A stretch of 64,000 bases of DNA from positions 679,501-743,500 of the forward strand of contig NZ_CP016294.1 in the NCBI RefSeq assembly GCF_001704155.1, read 5' to 3'. The notes beneath the pieces are model-generated. The model was given only the letters and a program-made list of their open reading frames with translations. It had not been told where the DNA came from and searched no databases. The DNA is from Stenotrophomonas rhizophila (GTDB taxonomy: Bacteria > Pseudomonadota > Gammaproteobacteria > Xanthomonadales > Xanthomonadaceae). The number at the start of each line of letters is the position of its first letter. The stretch's first letter is position 1. The position numbers were made by a program, and so were the translations under genes. Shown here piece after piece: positions 42,210 through 49,988 of this stretch.

Positions 42210-42857
42210 ATGAAGCTTTGGGCAACAAGATCGATGCTGATGGGCGCCGCGACGCTGTTCGTCATTGCCGGCCTCGCCGCGTGCGGGCGGGAAGCGCAAA
42301 CCGCCAAGCCCCATGTGCAAGCCAACAAGGAGAGCGCTGCGATGCGAACGGAGGTTCCTCTTACCCGGCCCATTGCCTTGGACAAGGCAGGCGAGGTGGT
42401 GAATGTGGAGTTTGAGCTTCCACCGCCAGGTCGGAATGCGTCACCCATGTTGATGCTTGGGTTCCGCACCTTGAGCCAGAATGCGGACGCAGATATCGCG
42501 CTGGCCAGCCGGGTGCTTCAAGCAGACCTTCAGGCAAAGGTACGCCTTCTCCGCGTGACCGAAGGTTCCATCGCGGCTGTTCCTCTCAGCAGGCCCACTG
42601 GGGAGCCGGGCGAATGGATGGCGCTACCGCCCGACGGGGCGGTGCCCGGTGTCACTGTGACCAGTGTGGATACGTCGCTGCTTGAGGAGGCAGGCTTGCT
42701 GAACTCGACGCACGTTGAAACGTACTTCCAGTTTGCAGCTGCAGAGCACATCGCACCGGGTCACTATCGGCTGACTGTTGAGCTGATGAGTGACCACCCC
42801 GAGTTTCAGGGCCAGAACGCAGAGTTGGTGGTTGCCTACTTCAAGCGGGGGAAGTAA
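42210..42857 (+). CDS. Putative immunity lipoprotein upstream of a deleted T4SS effector
   Basis: A 215-residue lipoprotein with lipobox GLAACG. The mature part has VNVEFELPPPGRNASPMLML, GFRTLSQNADADIALASRVL and HIAPGHYRLTVELMSDHPEF, a beta-sandwich-like pattern. The start at ATG 42210 is preferred to TTG 42204. It ends 3 bp before an XVIPCD gene, which is the standard immunity-effector order of this T4SS. It is not related by eye to the four lipoproteins at 23-30 kb. Immunity is inferred from gene order. Confidence 0.7.
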   Translation: MKLWATRSMLMGAATLFVIAGLAACGREAQTAKPHVQANKESAAMRTEVPLTRPIALDKAGEVVNVEFELPPPGRNASPMLMLGFRTLSQNADADIALASRVLQADLQAKVRLLRVTEGSIAAVPLSRPTGEPGEWMALPPDGAVPGVTVTSVDTSLLEEAGLLNSTHVETYFQFAAAEHIAPGHYRLTVELMSDHPEFQGQNAELVVAYFKRGK

Positions 42858-42860
42858 CTG

Positions 42861-43292
42861 ATGAGCAGGGAAGCTCCCTACACCGTTACCGTCTACGTCG
42901 CAGCTCCCGGAACGCCGCTGCGCGCTGGTGGCACCTCTGCTGCCGGGCACATGTACCTGGTTGTTGAACATGGCAAAGAACGTGTCAGCGCAAGCCTGAA
43001 TGTGCTCGCCAAGGAAAATGGGCTATCGCGCGTGGACCACGTAATGCTCAGTGAGCGCACCCCAAACGCGACGGCAGCTGAAAACATCTTCGTCGTGCAG
43101 GGCGAGCGCAACGACCCAGCACATCTGCGCGCTTCCATGCCCACCGCGCAGGCCGCCCAGACCCCGGTTGAAGCTTCGCTGGAACGTGGCGAGCAGTTGG
43201 CCAACGCCAACCAGCAGACCCAGCAGCTGGCGGCGCAGGCCGAACAGACGCAATCGCAGGAGCGTGAGGCTGCCGTGCGGCGAATGGGGTGA
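42861..43292 (+). CDS. Internally deleted T4SS effector with XVIPCD
   Basis: A 143-residue protein. The first ~37 residues (YTVTVYVAAPGTPLRAGGTS, AAGHMYLVVEHG) look like the start of a longer effector domain. They are joined directly to the middle of an XVIPCD (ERVSASLNVLAKENGLSRVD, HVMLSERTPN, NIFVVQGERNDPAHLRASMP, AAQTPVEASLERGEQLANAN, glutamine-rich tail). The usual first third of the XVIPCD (YQQIREGVAKLD...) is absent, so the junction near 42975 marks a deletion of the toxic domain and part of the signal. The protein is probably inactive. Confidence 0.8.
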   Translation: MSREAPYTVTVYVAAPGTPLRAGGTSAAGHMYLVVEHGKERVSASLNVLAKENGLSRVDHVMLSERTPNATAAENIFVVQGERNDPAHLRASMPTAQAAQTPVEASLERGEQLANANQQTQQLAAQAEQTQSQEREAAVRRMG

Positions 43293-43302
43293 TGCTTACC
43301 CG

Positions 43303-43565
43303 TTACATCCGCTTCCGCACATACCGCGCCCGCCCTTCGCCATGCACCACACTCAGCGCGTTCACGTGCCCGCGCGCATTCAGATAGAAGTCCACCTGCA
43401 GCCTATCGATATTCGGTGAAACGTACCGGTTCGGGCCACGCCCACCCGCACTTCGTCATTGGCGACCGAGTGCTTCACGAGATCCTTAGAAAGCCCGTCG
43501 TACGCTCGCTGCAGGCCTCACACCGTGAGGCGGCCGGTGCGCTCGCGCTGGACGGGGAACAGGTT
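43303..43565 (-). pseudogene. Degenerate gene fragment on the minus strand
   Basis: The last part reads SPNIDRLQVDFYLNARGHVN, ALSVVHGEGRARYVRKRM and a stop (complement of 43303-43305). Upstream, in a shifted frame, are YNLFPVQRERTGRLTV, a stop, then LQRAYDGLSKDLVKHSVAND and EVRVGVARTGT. The codons are plausible but broken by a frameshift and an in-frame stop, and no start is found. The original protein family is not recognised. Confidence 0.55.
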
Positions 43566-43635
43566 GTAAGGAAGGCGACTTCACGCATGGCCAGCGGTCA
43601 TGCGTAGTCAGCCGTCCTCCATTCTGGAGCCTGTC

Positions 43636-44463
43636 ATGAATGATGTTCTTGCCAAACACAAGCGCGTGAACCTGCATGTTGAAGACACCGGCGGCGATGG
43701 TCGCCCGGTGGTGTTGGTGCACGATTGGCCACTTACCCTGGATCAGTGGAAGCTGCAGGTTCCCTCACTGCGCAGCGCCGGCTACCGCGTCATTTCCTAT
43801 GACCGGCGAGGTTTCGGGCGATCGGAGAAGCCGAGCGAGGGCTACAGCTACGATGAAACAGCCGCTGACCTGGCCGCGTTGATCGTGGACATGCAGCTCA
43901 CCAACGTCAGCCTCGTTGGCTTCGGCATGGGAGCGGCCGAAGCAGCGCGGGCCGAGGTGCTATTAGGCGGGGAAGGCATCAGACGCCTGATGCTGGTTTC
44001 GACCGTGACGCCATTCATGCTCAGATCCGATACGAACCCGAACGGGTGGCTGCAATCTTCGGAATACGTGCGCATGTTGCAGGCGCTCGGCGACGATCGC
44101 AGCGCGTTCTTTACTTCATTGATGGAGGACCATCACAGCGTCAACGGAGAATTGAAGATCACCTTGGACCAGCTTGAAGAGCTCGTTCGAATGTGCGAGA
44201 CGTCCGACCAAACTGCCGCCATGAGATGCCTGGAATCGGTCTGTACGACCGACCACCGGTCCGAACTTGCCGTAGTCGGAGCACCTGCAACGATCCTGCA
44301 CGGCACGGCAGATGAATTCGCGCCAGTTCAGAACGCAGCGCTTGGAACCCGGTGGGCCATGAAAAGCGGCTTGGTTGCCCTTATCACAGGTGCGCCGCAT
44401 GGCCTGAACATCACCAATGCAGATGAGTTCAATGAAGCATTGTTGCGGCTTCTTCCGGAGTAG
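43636..44463 (+). CDS. Alpha/beta hydrolase paralogue lacking the nucleophile serine
   Basis: A 275-residue alpha/beta hydrolase of the non-haem haloperoxidase type, paralogue of 44603-45415. Both share RVNLHVEDTGG, YRVISYDRRGFGRSEKPSEG and the late APHGLNITNADEFNEALLRL with the catalytic histidine. The nucleophile elbow, GFSMG in the intact copy, is here GFGMG (residues ~92-96), and the oxyanion HGW is HDW. It also lacks the clear GDSD acid motif (GTADEF instead). It may therefore be catalytically dead. GGAG lies 6 nt upstream of ATG 43636. Confidence 0.85.
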   Translation: MNDVLAKHKRVNLHVEDTGGDGRPVVLVHDWPLTLDQWKLQVPSLRSAGYRVISYDRRGFGRSEKPSEGYSYDETAADLAALIVDMQLTNVSLVGFGMGAAEAARAEVLLGGEGIRRLMLVSTVTPFMLRSDTNPNGWLQSSEYVRMLQALGDDRSAFFTSLMEDHHSVNGELKITLDQLEELVRMCETSDQTAAMRCLESVCTTDHRSELAVVGAPATILHGTADEFAPVQNAALGTRWAMKSGLVALITGAPHGLNITNADEFNEALLRLLPE

Positions 44464-44602
44464 CGGGGCCAACGGTCAAGGCAAGGTCATAAAACGCGTG
44501 CACTTTGTGCACAATGTGTAAGTTCAAAGCAAAGAAATGCTCACGTCATGTCCGCATCAGCCGATTAGCATGGGCCATCCATTGGCGAATCTGGAGCTAT
44601 CC

Positions 44603-45415
44603 ATGACTGCAACACGCGTACGTCTACACGTTGAAGACACCGGCGGCACCGGTCGCCCGGTTGTGCTGATCCACGGCTGGCCGCTGTCGGCCGAATCCTG
44701 GCGTGCCCAGGTGCCGGTGCTGAAGGCCGCGGGCTACCGCGTGGTGGCCTATGACCGCCGTGGCTTCGGCCGTTCGGAAAAGCCGGCCGATGGCTATGAG
44801 TACGACACGCTGGCCGACGACCTTGCCGGGGTGCTGGAGCAGCTGGACCTGCAGGATGCGACGCTGGTGGGCTTCTCGATGGGCGGCGGCGAAGTTGCGC
44901 GCTACATCGCTCGCCACGGGGAACAGCGCCTTCGCAGCGTGGTATTCGCTGCGGCGGTGCCGCCCTACATGCTTAAGACCGCCGACAACCCGGACGGCCC
45001 GCTGGCCGAAGAAAAAGCCGAGCAGATGCGGATGGGGCTGGAGAACCACCGTGACGAGTTCTTCGACGGGTTCACCAAGGATTTCTTCAGCGCCAATGGC
45101 GAGTTGAAGGTCACTGAAAAGCAGCGCCAGGAAGCAATCGAGCTGTGCAAGCAGTCTGATCAGACGGCGGCGCTGGGCTGCATGAAGGCGTTTGGCACCA
45201 CCGATTTCCGCGAGGACCTGAAGAAGGTTACGGTGCCCACGCTGGTGCTGCATGGTGACAGCGACGGCACGGTGCCGTATGAAGGCTCGGGCCGCCGTAC
45301 GCATGAGGCGATTCGAGGTAGCGAGGTGGTGCTGCTGAAGGATGCGCCGCATGGGTGTAATGCCAGCCATGCCGAGCAGTTCAATGCAGCGTTGGTTGCG
45401 TTCCTGGCGCGGTGA
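44603..45415 (+). CDS. Alpha/beta hydrolase, non-haem haloperoxidase/esterase type
   Basis: A 270-residue hydrolase with intact machinery: HGWPLSAESWRAQVPVL (oxyanion HGW), YRVVAYDRRGFGRSEKPADG, nucleophile elbow LVGFSMGGGEVARYIARHG, acid VLHGDSDGTVP, and histidine APHGCNASHAEQFN. Members are called chloroperoxidases but usually act as esterases or perhydrolases. The start at 44603 has GGAG 7-10 nt upstream. The preceding gene is a diverged copy with a mutated active site. Natural substrate unknown. Confidence 0.9.
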   Translation: MTATRVRLHVEDTGGTGRPVVLIHGWPLSAESWRAQVPVLKAAGYRVVAYDRRGFGRSEKPADGYEYDTLADDLAGVLEQLDLQDATLVGFSMGGGEVARYIARHGEQRLRSVVFAAAVPPYMLKTADNPDGPLAEEKAEQMRMGLENHRDEFFDGFTKDFFSANGELKVTEKQRQEAIELCKQSDQTAALGCMKAFGTTDFREDLKKVTVPTLVLHGDSDGTVPYEGSGRRTHEAIRGSEVVLLKDAPHGCNASHAEQFNAALVAFLAR

Positions 45416-45443
45416 GGTAGGCCGGGTTGCAAAGATAGCGTGG

Positions 45444-45465
45444 GACACGCGTGGCGTGTCGCTAC
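45444..45465 (-). repeat. SMAG-like palindrome flanking the 57-residue gene
   Basis: GACACGCGTGGCGTGTCGCT followed by AC; on the minus strand it starts GTAGCGACACG. Its inverted partner is at 45742-45763. Confidence 0.7.
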
Positions 45466-45520
45466 GGGGGGCGGGGCGCGTTTGGCGTGTTCCCGCCTTC
45501 TCCTTTTGTGGGGTGATTGA

Positions 45521-45694
45521 ATGCGCAAGAGCACTACGCCGCCTTGGGAGAAGCCCAATCCCAAGGGGAAGAAAGGGCAGCCGTTGTCGGCGTCGCAGAA
45601 GGCGGCGGCGCGGCAGCGTGCTGAAGAGAACGGGCGGGCGTACCCGAATCTGGTCGACAACATGTGGGCGAAGAAGCTCCCACGCGGCGACTAA
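45521..45694 (+). CDS. Small conserved-looking basic protein (57 residues)
   Basis: Starts MRKSTTPPWEKPNPKGKKGQ and continues LSASQKAAARQRAEENGRAY, PNLVDNMWAKKLPRGD. It is lysine rich with a distinctive PNLVDNMWA near the end. I recall similar short proteins in other Xanthomonadales (ending YPNLVDNMWAA or similar), so it is probably a real gene. The function is unknown; its composition suggests nucleic-acid binding. It lies between two inverted SMAG-like palindromes. Confidence 0.6.
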   Translation: MRKSTTPPWEKPNPKGKKGQPLSASQKAAARQRAEENGRAYPNLVDNMWAKKLPRGD

Positions 45695-45741
45695 AACACG
45701 TCACCCGGGGACTGAAAAACGCCATGCGGGGACCAAGTCGC

Positions 45742-45763
45742 GTAGCGACACGCCATGCGTGTC
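45742..45763 (+). repeat. SMAG-like palindrome flanking the 57-residue gene
   Basis: GTAGCGACACGCCATGCGTG followed by TC, a GTAG head with a GACACGC/GCGTGTC stem. Confidence 0.7.
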
Positions 45764-45786
45764 AGCTTTCCGTTCCGGCACCGCGA

Positions 45787-45808
45787 AGCCAGGCGGGCCT
45801 GGCTCTAC
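45787..45808 (-). repeat. SMAG-like palindrome
   Basis: AGCCAGGCGGGCCTGGCTCT followed by AC; on the minus strand GTAGAGCCAGGCCCGCCTGG. It lies just past the stop of the GAF/GGDEF gene. Confidence 0.65.
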
Positions 45809-45823
45809 GACGGTGGTCTTTCC

Positions 45824-46756
45824 TCAGGCGCGTAGCGCGTCTTTCGCGGCGCTCAATGCCTGGTCGGCCCGAAGGAAAACAGCGGTAGTGGCTTCGCCAG
45901 TGCTGGTGGACGCGGCGCCCAGCAGCAGCGGGCTGCCCAAGCTTTGGCTCGTTTCACGGGCCACCTGCTGCAATTTCTCCACGGTATCGTCCACGTGGTC
46001 GCTGCCGAGCACGGCGATGAACTCACCGCTGCCGGTCACGCGGTTGATGCTGTCCCCACGCTCTGGTTGCAGGCAATGTTCCAGCGCTTGGTCCAGCTGC
46101 TGCAGCTGGCGGTCCAGGGTGCGCTCGCCGAGGCGCTGGGCCAGCTCGGACAGGTCCTGCAGCTCCAGGATCACCACGGTATAGGCGCCGGCAGCGTCCG
46201 GGGCAACGGCGGTTTCTTCCGCAACGCCCTGGTCCAGGATGGCGGCCACCTGCTGCTCGCGTTCGCGGCCGCGGCTTTCCATCAGGGTCATGGTCAGCCG
46301 GGCCAATGCCTGCAGGGCTTCGCGCTGGGTCGTGTTTAGCTCGCGTGGGTTGACGTCCACCACGCACACGCTGCCCACGGCGGCGCCATCTTCGGTGACC
46401 AGCGGCATGCCTGCGTAGAAGCGGGCGCCCAGGTCCTTCAGCACGGGGTTGTCGGCAAAGCGGGCGTCCTGGTTGAGGTCGCCCACTTCCATCAGCTGGG
46501 TCGGCTGGCGGATGGCGTGGTCGCACACGGCCACGTTGCGCTCGGTCTGCACGCCTTCCAGGCCGGTGCGGGCCTTGAACCACTGGCGGTCACGGTCGAT
46601 CAGGGTGACCAGCGCCATCGGGGTGCCGCAGACGGCGGCAGCGACTTTGACGATATCGTCGTAGGCCGGTTCGGGCAGGCTGCCCACGATGTGCAGCGCA
46701 TCCAGGGCGCGCTGGCGTTCGGTTTCATCGAAGGCGACAGGAGTGCTCGGGGTCAT
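45824..46756 (-). CDS. GAF-domain protein with degenerate GGDEF domain
   Basis: A 310-residue cytosolic signalling protein. The GAF domain (about residues 15-160) shows ALDALHIVGSLPEPAYDDIV, VTLIDRDRQWFKARTGLEGV, RNVAVCDHAIRQ, GARFYAGMPLVTEDGAAVGS and VCVVDVNPRELNTTQ. The C-terminal domain has a GGDEF-like layout, with the signature RVTGSGEFIAVL in place of GGDEF and a late LRADQALSAAKDALRA. The loss of the GGDEF residues suggests no diguanylate cyclase activity; it may only bind nucleotide. ATG 46756 gives MTPSTPVAFDETERQRALDA, a usual GAF-GGDEF start. Confidence 0.82.
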   Translation of the reverse strand: MTPSTPVAFDETERQRALDALHIVGSLPEPAYDDIVKVAAAVCGTPMALVTLIDRDRQWFKARTGLEGVQTERNVAVCDHAIRQPTQLMEVGDLNQDARFADNPVLKDLGARFYAGMPLVTEDGAAVGSVCVVDVNPRELNTTQREALQALARLTMTLMESRGREREQQVAAILDQGVAEETAVAPDAAGAYTVVILELQDLSELAQRLGERTLDRQLQQLDQALEHCLQPERGDSINRVTGSGEFIAVLGSDHVDDTVEKLQQVARETSQSLGSPLLLGAASTSTGEATTAVFLRADQALSAAKDALRA

Positions 46757-46865
46757 GCAGGTACCTGGGACGTGGAACGAAACCGTAGCGTAGGTCAGCG
46801 GACCCGCGCCGGGGTTAAGCGCGGGTAGAGGCGTGGCCGCCGGTTCACCTGCGCGTCGGCCGGGA

Positions 46866-47798
46866 TCAGCGCTTGACCGCCAGCACCCCGTCGAGGGCCA
46901 GTTCGGCCTTGAAGCCGGCCTTTTCCAGGCGCTTGGCGACCTCGCGCGGCACATCGCGGCCGCTGGTGAGCTTGTTGGGCGCGCCGGTGTAATGGAACAT
47001 GCGCCCGCCCTTGCGGATCACCCGCGCCAGCTGGTCGTAGAACACCTGCGAGTACAGCTCGCCGGCGATGCCGAAGCGCGGCGGGTCATGCAGGATGGCG
47101 TCCACCGAGCTGCTTTCCAGCCCCTCGATCGCCTGCGATACATCGGCGTGGGTCAGCGATAGGCGGCCACCACTGCTGGCCGCTTCCGGGTCGGGCGACC
47201 ACGGGTTGAGCGTGCGCAGCCACAGCACATCCGGATTCTTCTCGAACGACTGGATGCGGGTGACCCCGGCCTCCAGGCAGCAGGCAGCGAAGTAACCCAG
47301 CCCGCCGCAGGTATCGAGCACGGTCTTGCCTGCCGGGGCCACCAGCGCCACCTTGCGGCGCGCATCCTCGTAAGGCGAAACCTGCGCGCTGGGCAGCATC
47401 TTGATGCCGTCGATCTCGAAGGTCGGCGCGTCCCACTCGGTGGGCACCAGCTTGATCAGCGCCGAGCCGAACCGGGATACCGCCAGGAATTCCTCGCCAT
47501 CCCAGTAGTACAGGGTGCGGTCCTTGGTCTTGCCCGGGTAGGCGTAGGTTTCACCCTTCCACTGCCAGCTCTCGGCGCCCAGCGTGGCGGTACCGCTGGA
47601 GCGTGCCAGATCGAGGGAGCCGGTCCACTCGGTCGCACCGGCATCGCGGGCGCGAACCAGGGCTTCGGCGAGGGGGCGGGTGAGCAGGGGGCCGGTGTAG
47701 TGCGTCACGGGATCAGGGCGGACCGTGCTGCAGGGCAGCCGGCCGACGGGCAGGAAGGGGTGGGCATCGTAACCGAGATGGCCGCCGGGCTGGTTCAC
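46866..47798 (-). CDS. Class I SAM-dependent methyltransferase
   Basis: A 310-residue protein. The C-terminal half is a Rossmann methyltransferase: TVLDTCGGLGYFAACCLEAG (motif I), IQSFEKNPDVLWLRTLNPWS, then SVDAILHDPPRFGIAGELYS (motif IV, DPPR) and FHYTGAPNKLTSGRDVPREV. It resembles COG2521-type predicted methyltransferases. The N-terminal ~150 residues (YAYPGKTKDRTLYYWDGEEF, FGSALIKLVPTEW) are a beta-rich extension. The start is GTG 47798, overlapping the stop of the upstream gene (GTGA); a GTG at 47708 is the alternative. Substrate unknown. Confidence 0.78.
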   Translation of the reverse strand: MNQPGGHLGYDAHPFLPVGRLPCSTVRPDPVTHYTGPLLTRPLAEALVRARDAGATEWTGSLDLARSSGTATLGAESWQWKGETYAYPGKTKDRTLYYWDGEEFLAVSRFGSALIKLVPTEWDAPTFEIDGIKMLPSAQVSPYEDARRKVALVAPAGKTVLDTCGGLGYFAACCLEAGVTRIQSFEKNPDVLWLRTLNPWSPDPEAASSGGRLSLTHADVSQAIEGLESSSVDAILHDPPRFGIAGELYSQVFYDQLARVIRKGGRMFHYTGAPNKLTSGRDVPREVAKRLEKAGFKAELALDGVLAVKR

Positions 47799-48148
47799 GC
47801 AGGCGGCGCCGGTGGGTGTTCCGTGCTGCGGCCGCAGCTCCAGCCGCCGTAAGTACCGGGGCCGCTGGAGGTTGAGTCTTCGGGGTACATCTGGTGGAAC
47901 CAGCAGTAGGTGGCGTGGTACATCCGCGTGGCGCGGGACTGACGCGCGTACTGGTAGGTGAAGGAGCCGTCCTCGTTGGGAATGAGGACCTGCTCTACCG
48001 GGGCCTTACCGCCGTTGAAGTCGTCCCACAGGGCGGTACGGATGATGACGTGGGTACCGTCGTCGGAGAATCCGGGGCGGTCGTGGTAGCCGGGCGGGAA
48101 CTGCTCGGAACGGTTGCTGGCAAGCAGGAACAGAAGCACGGAGAACAT
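47795..48148 (-). CDS. Hypothetical protein upstream of methyltransferase
   Basis: A 117-residue protein starting MFSVLLFLLASNRSEQFPPG, with a short hydrophobic N-terminus. Later parts are DGTHVIIRTALWDDFNGGKA, NEDGSFTYQYARQSRATRMY and HATYCWFHQMYPED, with a cysteine in GGWSCGRST. A longer frame to 48256 adds arginine-rich residues that look non-coding. Its stop overlaps the methyltransferase start by 4 nt. No family recognised. Confidence 0.5.
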   Translation of the reverse strand: MFSVLLFLLASNRSEQFPPGYHDRPGFSDDGTHVIIRTALWDDFNGGKAPVEQVLIPNEDGSFTYQYARQSRATRMYHATYCWFHQMYPEDSTSSGPGTYGGWSCGRSTEHPPAPPA

Positions 48149-48299
48149 GGGAGAGGCTGCGCGTTGGGCCGAGGTGAGGGCACTGTGTCCCGGTCGATCG
48201 GACCGTCGCCGTGCACTGCGTCGCAGAGCCGGAACTGGAGCGATTGACAGGTTCAATACTGTGCGGCGCGTCGCCTGCGGACGGGTCTAGAATGACAGC

Positions 48300-49115
48300 A
48301 TGCCAATCTTCAACCGCGTCGTTCTGCGCTTCCTCGGGTGCACGCCTGCCGTGCTGCTGGTGGCGTGCACGGTACCGGGCAGCGGGCCGCCGCCGGCTGC
48401 GATAGACAACGTGCGCTCGGTGGAGATCCAGTACCAGTACAGCGGCTGGAGCCGCGCCGACGAAGTACACCGGCTGCAGCGCAGCGGTGGCCAACGTGCG
48501 TTTACCCGTACCTCGAAAGTGGAAACGGCAGAGGGAGTGGAAACCACGCAGGCCACGGTGCCGGCGCAGCGGGTGGGCGAGCTGGTGTGGGCGCTGTCGG
48601 CAGCACCCTGGCCGCGCGAACGGGCGATGCAGGTGATGGCGCGTCGGGTGCGCCCGCTCGGGATGCTGGAACGCTCAGCGCCCGGCGCGAGCCGCAACGT
48701 ACCTGCGTGTACCGCCGAAAACATCCGCAATCGGATGTTCGACCTCATGAAGGGGAGCGCGTTGCGAGCGCAGCTGGATACGTACTACACGCAGATGGAA
48801 TGGACCGACGACTACCCCATGATGCGCGTGGTCATCCGTTTCCGCGACGCGCCCGATCAGGTCATTTCGTCGCGATCGCAGAAGCTGCAGATGCTGCCGT
48901 GGACCTTGGGTGACCTGCCGGAAGTGGATGTCCCCTCAACGCCGCGCAGTTGGTCGGTGCCGGTGAGCGATGCCCTGCGGCGTCTGCTGCCGCCTGCTTC
49001 GCTGGCGGCGAAGCGCTTGGGCGAAGAGAACGCCCTGATGCTGGGCGAGCAGATCAGGCACGCAGCTCAAGTGGCATGTGAAAGCGAACTGGGACCGCCA
49101 CGCGCCGCATCCTGA
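48300..49115 (+). CDS. Putative lipoprotein of unknown function
   Basis: A 271-residue protein with a lipoprotein signal (TPAVLLVACTVPG, lipobox LVAC). The mature part includes VRSVEIQYQYSGWSRADEVH, VETTQATVPAQRVGELVWAL, YYTQMEWTDDYPMMRVVIRF and WSVPVSDALRRLLPPASLAA. No recognised family. Likely envelope-attached. It is divergent from the hypothetical gene at 47795. Confidence 0.65.
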   Translation: MPIFNRVVLRFLGCTPAVLLVACTVPGSGPPPAAIDNVRSVEIQYQYSGWSRADEVHRLQRSGGQRAFTRTSKVETAEGVETTQATVPAQRVGELVWALSAAPWPRERAMQVMARRVRPLGMLERSAPGASRNVPACTAENIRNRMFDLMKGSALRAQLDTYYTQMEWTDDYPMMRVVIRFRDAPDQVISSRSQKLQMLPWTLGDLPEVDVPSTPRSWSVPVSDALRRLLPPASLAAKRLGEENALMLGEQIRHAAQVACESELGPPRAAS

Positions 49116-49196
49116 CCGCGGGCCGGGCGGCGCACTGACGCCTGCGCGCGGGCTGCCCCGATCGTTCGAGCTCGCGCAGATTTGCACACTGCGCGC

Positions 49197-49682
49197 ATGG
49201 CTACTGAAACCCCCTCCTGGCAACCCGGCAGCGCGTACTTCTTCAGCGCGCATCTTCGTGATCGCTACAGCCGCCTGCTGGTGGAGCACGCGCAGTTACT
49301 GCGGCTGGCATTCCGGATAGCGCAGCAGGCGCGGCCGTTCCGGATCAATGCGATCGTGGTGCTGCCCGATCATCTGCACGGCGTGTGGACGCTGCCGGAT
49401 GGGGACGAAGAGGGCCACCGGCGATGGCTGCAGATCCAGGCCGTGTTCGACCGCCAGCTGCCGGGTCATCCACCGCGTGCGATGGTGCGCCGTGACCGCA
49501 CGGTTCGGCCGCTATGGCACTCCGACTTCCGTGAGCGACGGTTGGTCGATGCCGATGACGTGCAGCGCCACATCGCTTACGTACACAGCTATCCCGTGCA
49601 GAACGGGTTCGTTCGCGAGGCCTGCGAGTGGCCCTACAGTTCCATCCACCGCCGTTGTGCCAGGGAGGGCGGGCCATGCTGA
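49197..49682 (+). CDS. REP-associated tyrosine transposase (RAYT, Y1/HUH family)
   Basis: A 161-residue protein of the TnpA_REP family. The HUH motif is present as VVLPDHLHGVWTLPDGDE, and the typical RFxDRxR-like WHSDFRERRLVDADDVQRHI plus YVHSYPVQNGFVREACEWPY, SSIHRR segment supplies the active tyrosine region. These enzymes are linked to REP/SMAG elements, many of which are in this window. ATG 49197 gives MATETPSWQPGSAYFFSAHL, a usual RAYT start. It is intact. It is flanked downstream by GTAG-headed palindromes (49769-49789, 49857-49876). Confidence 0.9.
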   Translation: MATETPSWQPGSAYFFSAHLRDRYSRLLVEHAQLLRLAFRIAQQARPFRINAIVVLPDHLHGVWTLPDGDEEGHRRWLQIQAVFDRQLPGHPPRAMVRRDRTVRPLWHSDFRERRLVDADDVQRHIAYVHSYPVQNGFVREACEWPYSSIHRRCAREGGPC

Positions 49683-49988
49683 AGTACGGGCGGACCGTGC
49701 CGCGCGGCGTGCGCTGGATGGTGGGTGGGCGACTCGGATGGCTGGCGCGTCCCGTGCGCAGGGACGCGCGCCGCCGTATGCCGCTACCGGGGGTGGCCGT
49801 GCAACGGGGTCGTACGTGGCGTTGGGCGGGTCGGCCGTACAGGGGAGCGGGAGCACGGCGGCATACGCGCCGCTACGTGCGTAAGTCACCCCGGGGTTTG
49901 GTGCGGTGGGGATCCGCACCGACGAGGAAACCCCGGCGGCAATTGCATATCCGTGGTTCGCCGCAGGGCGGCGCCTTGGGTGAGGCGC
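49683..49988. repeat. GTAG-headed palindromes downstream of RAYT
   Basis: On the minus strand, GTAGCGGCATACGGCGGCG (49769-49789 region) and GTAGCGGCGCGTATGCCGCC (49857-49876) both begin with GTAGCGGC and form short stems. A separate GCGTCCC/GGGACGC pair lies at 49747-49768. They are candidate substrates of the adjacent RAYT. No gene is seen in this stretch. Confidence 0.5.

Noticed and set aside
49348-49884. 178-codon plus-strand frame overlapping RAYT
   Set aside because: It is the +1 shadow of the RAYT gene, and its tail is arginine-rich repeat DNA.
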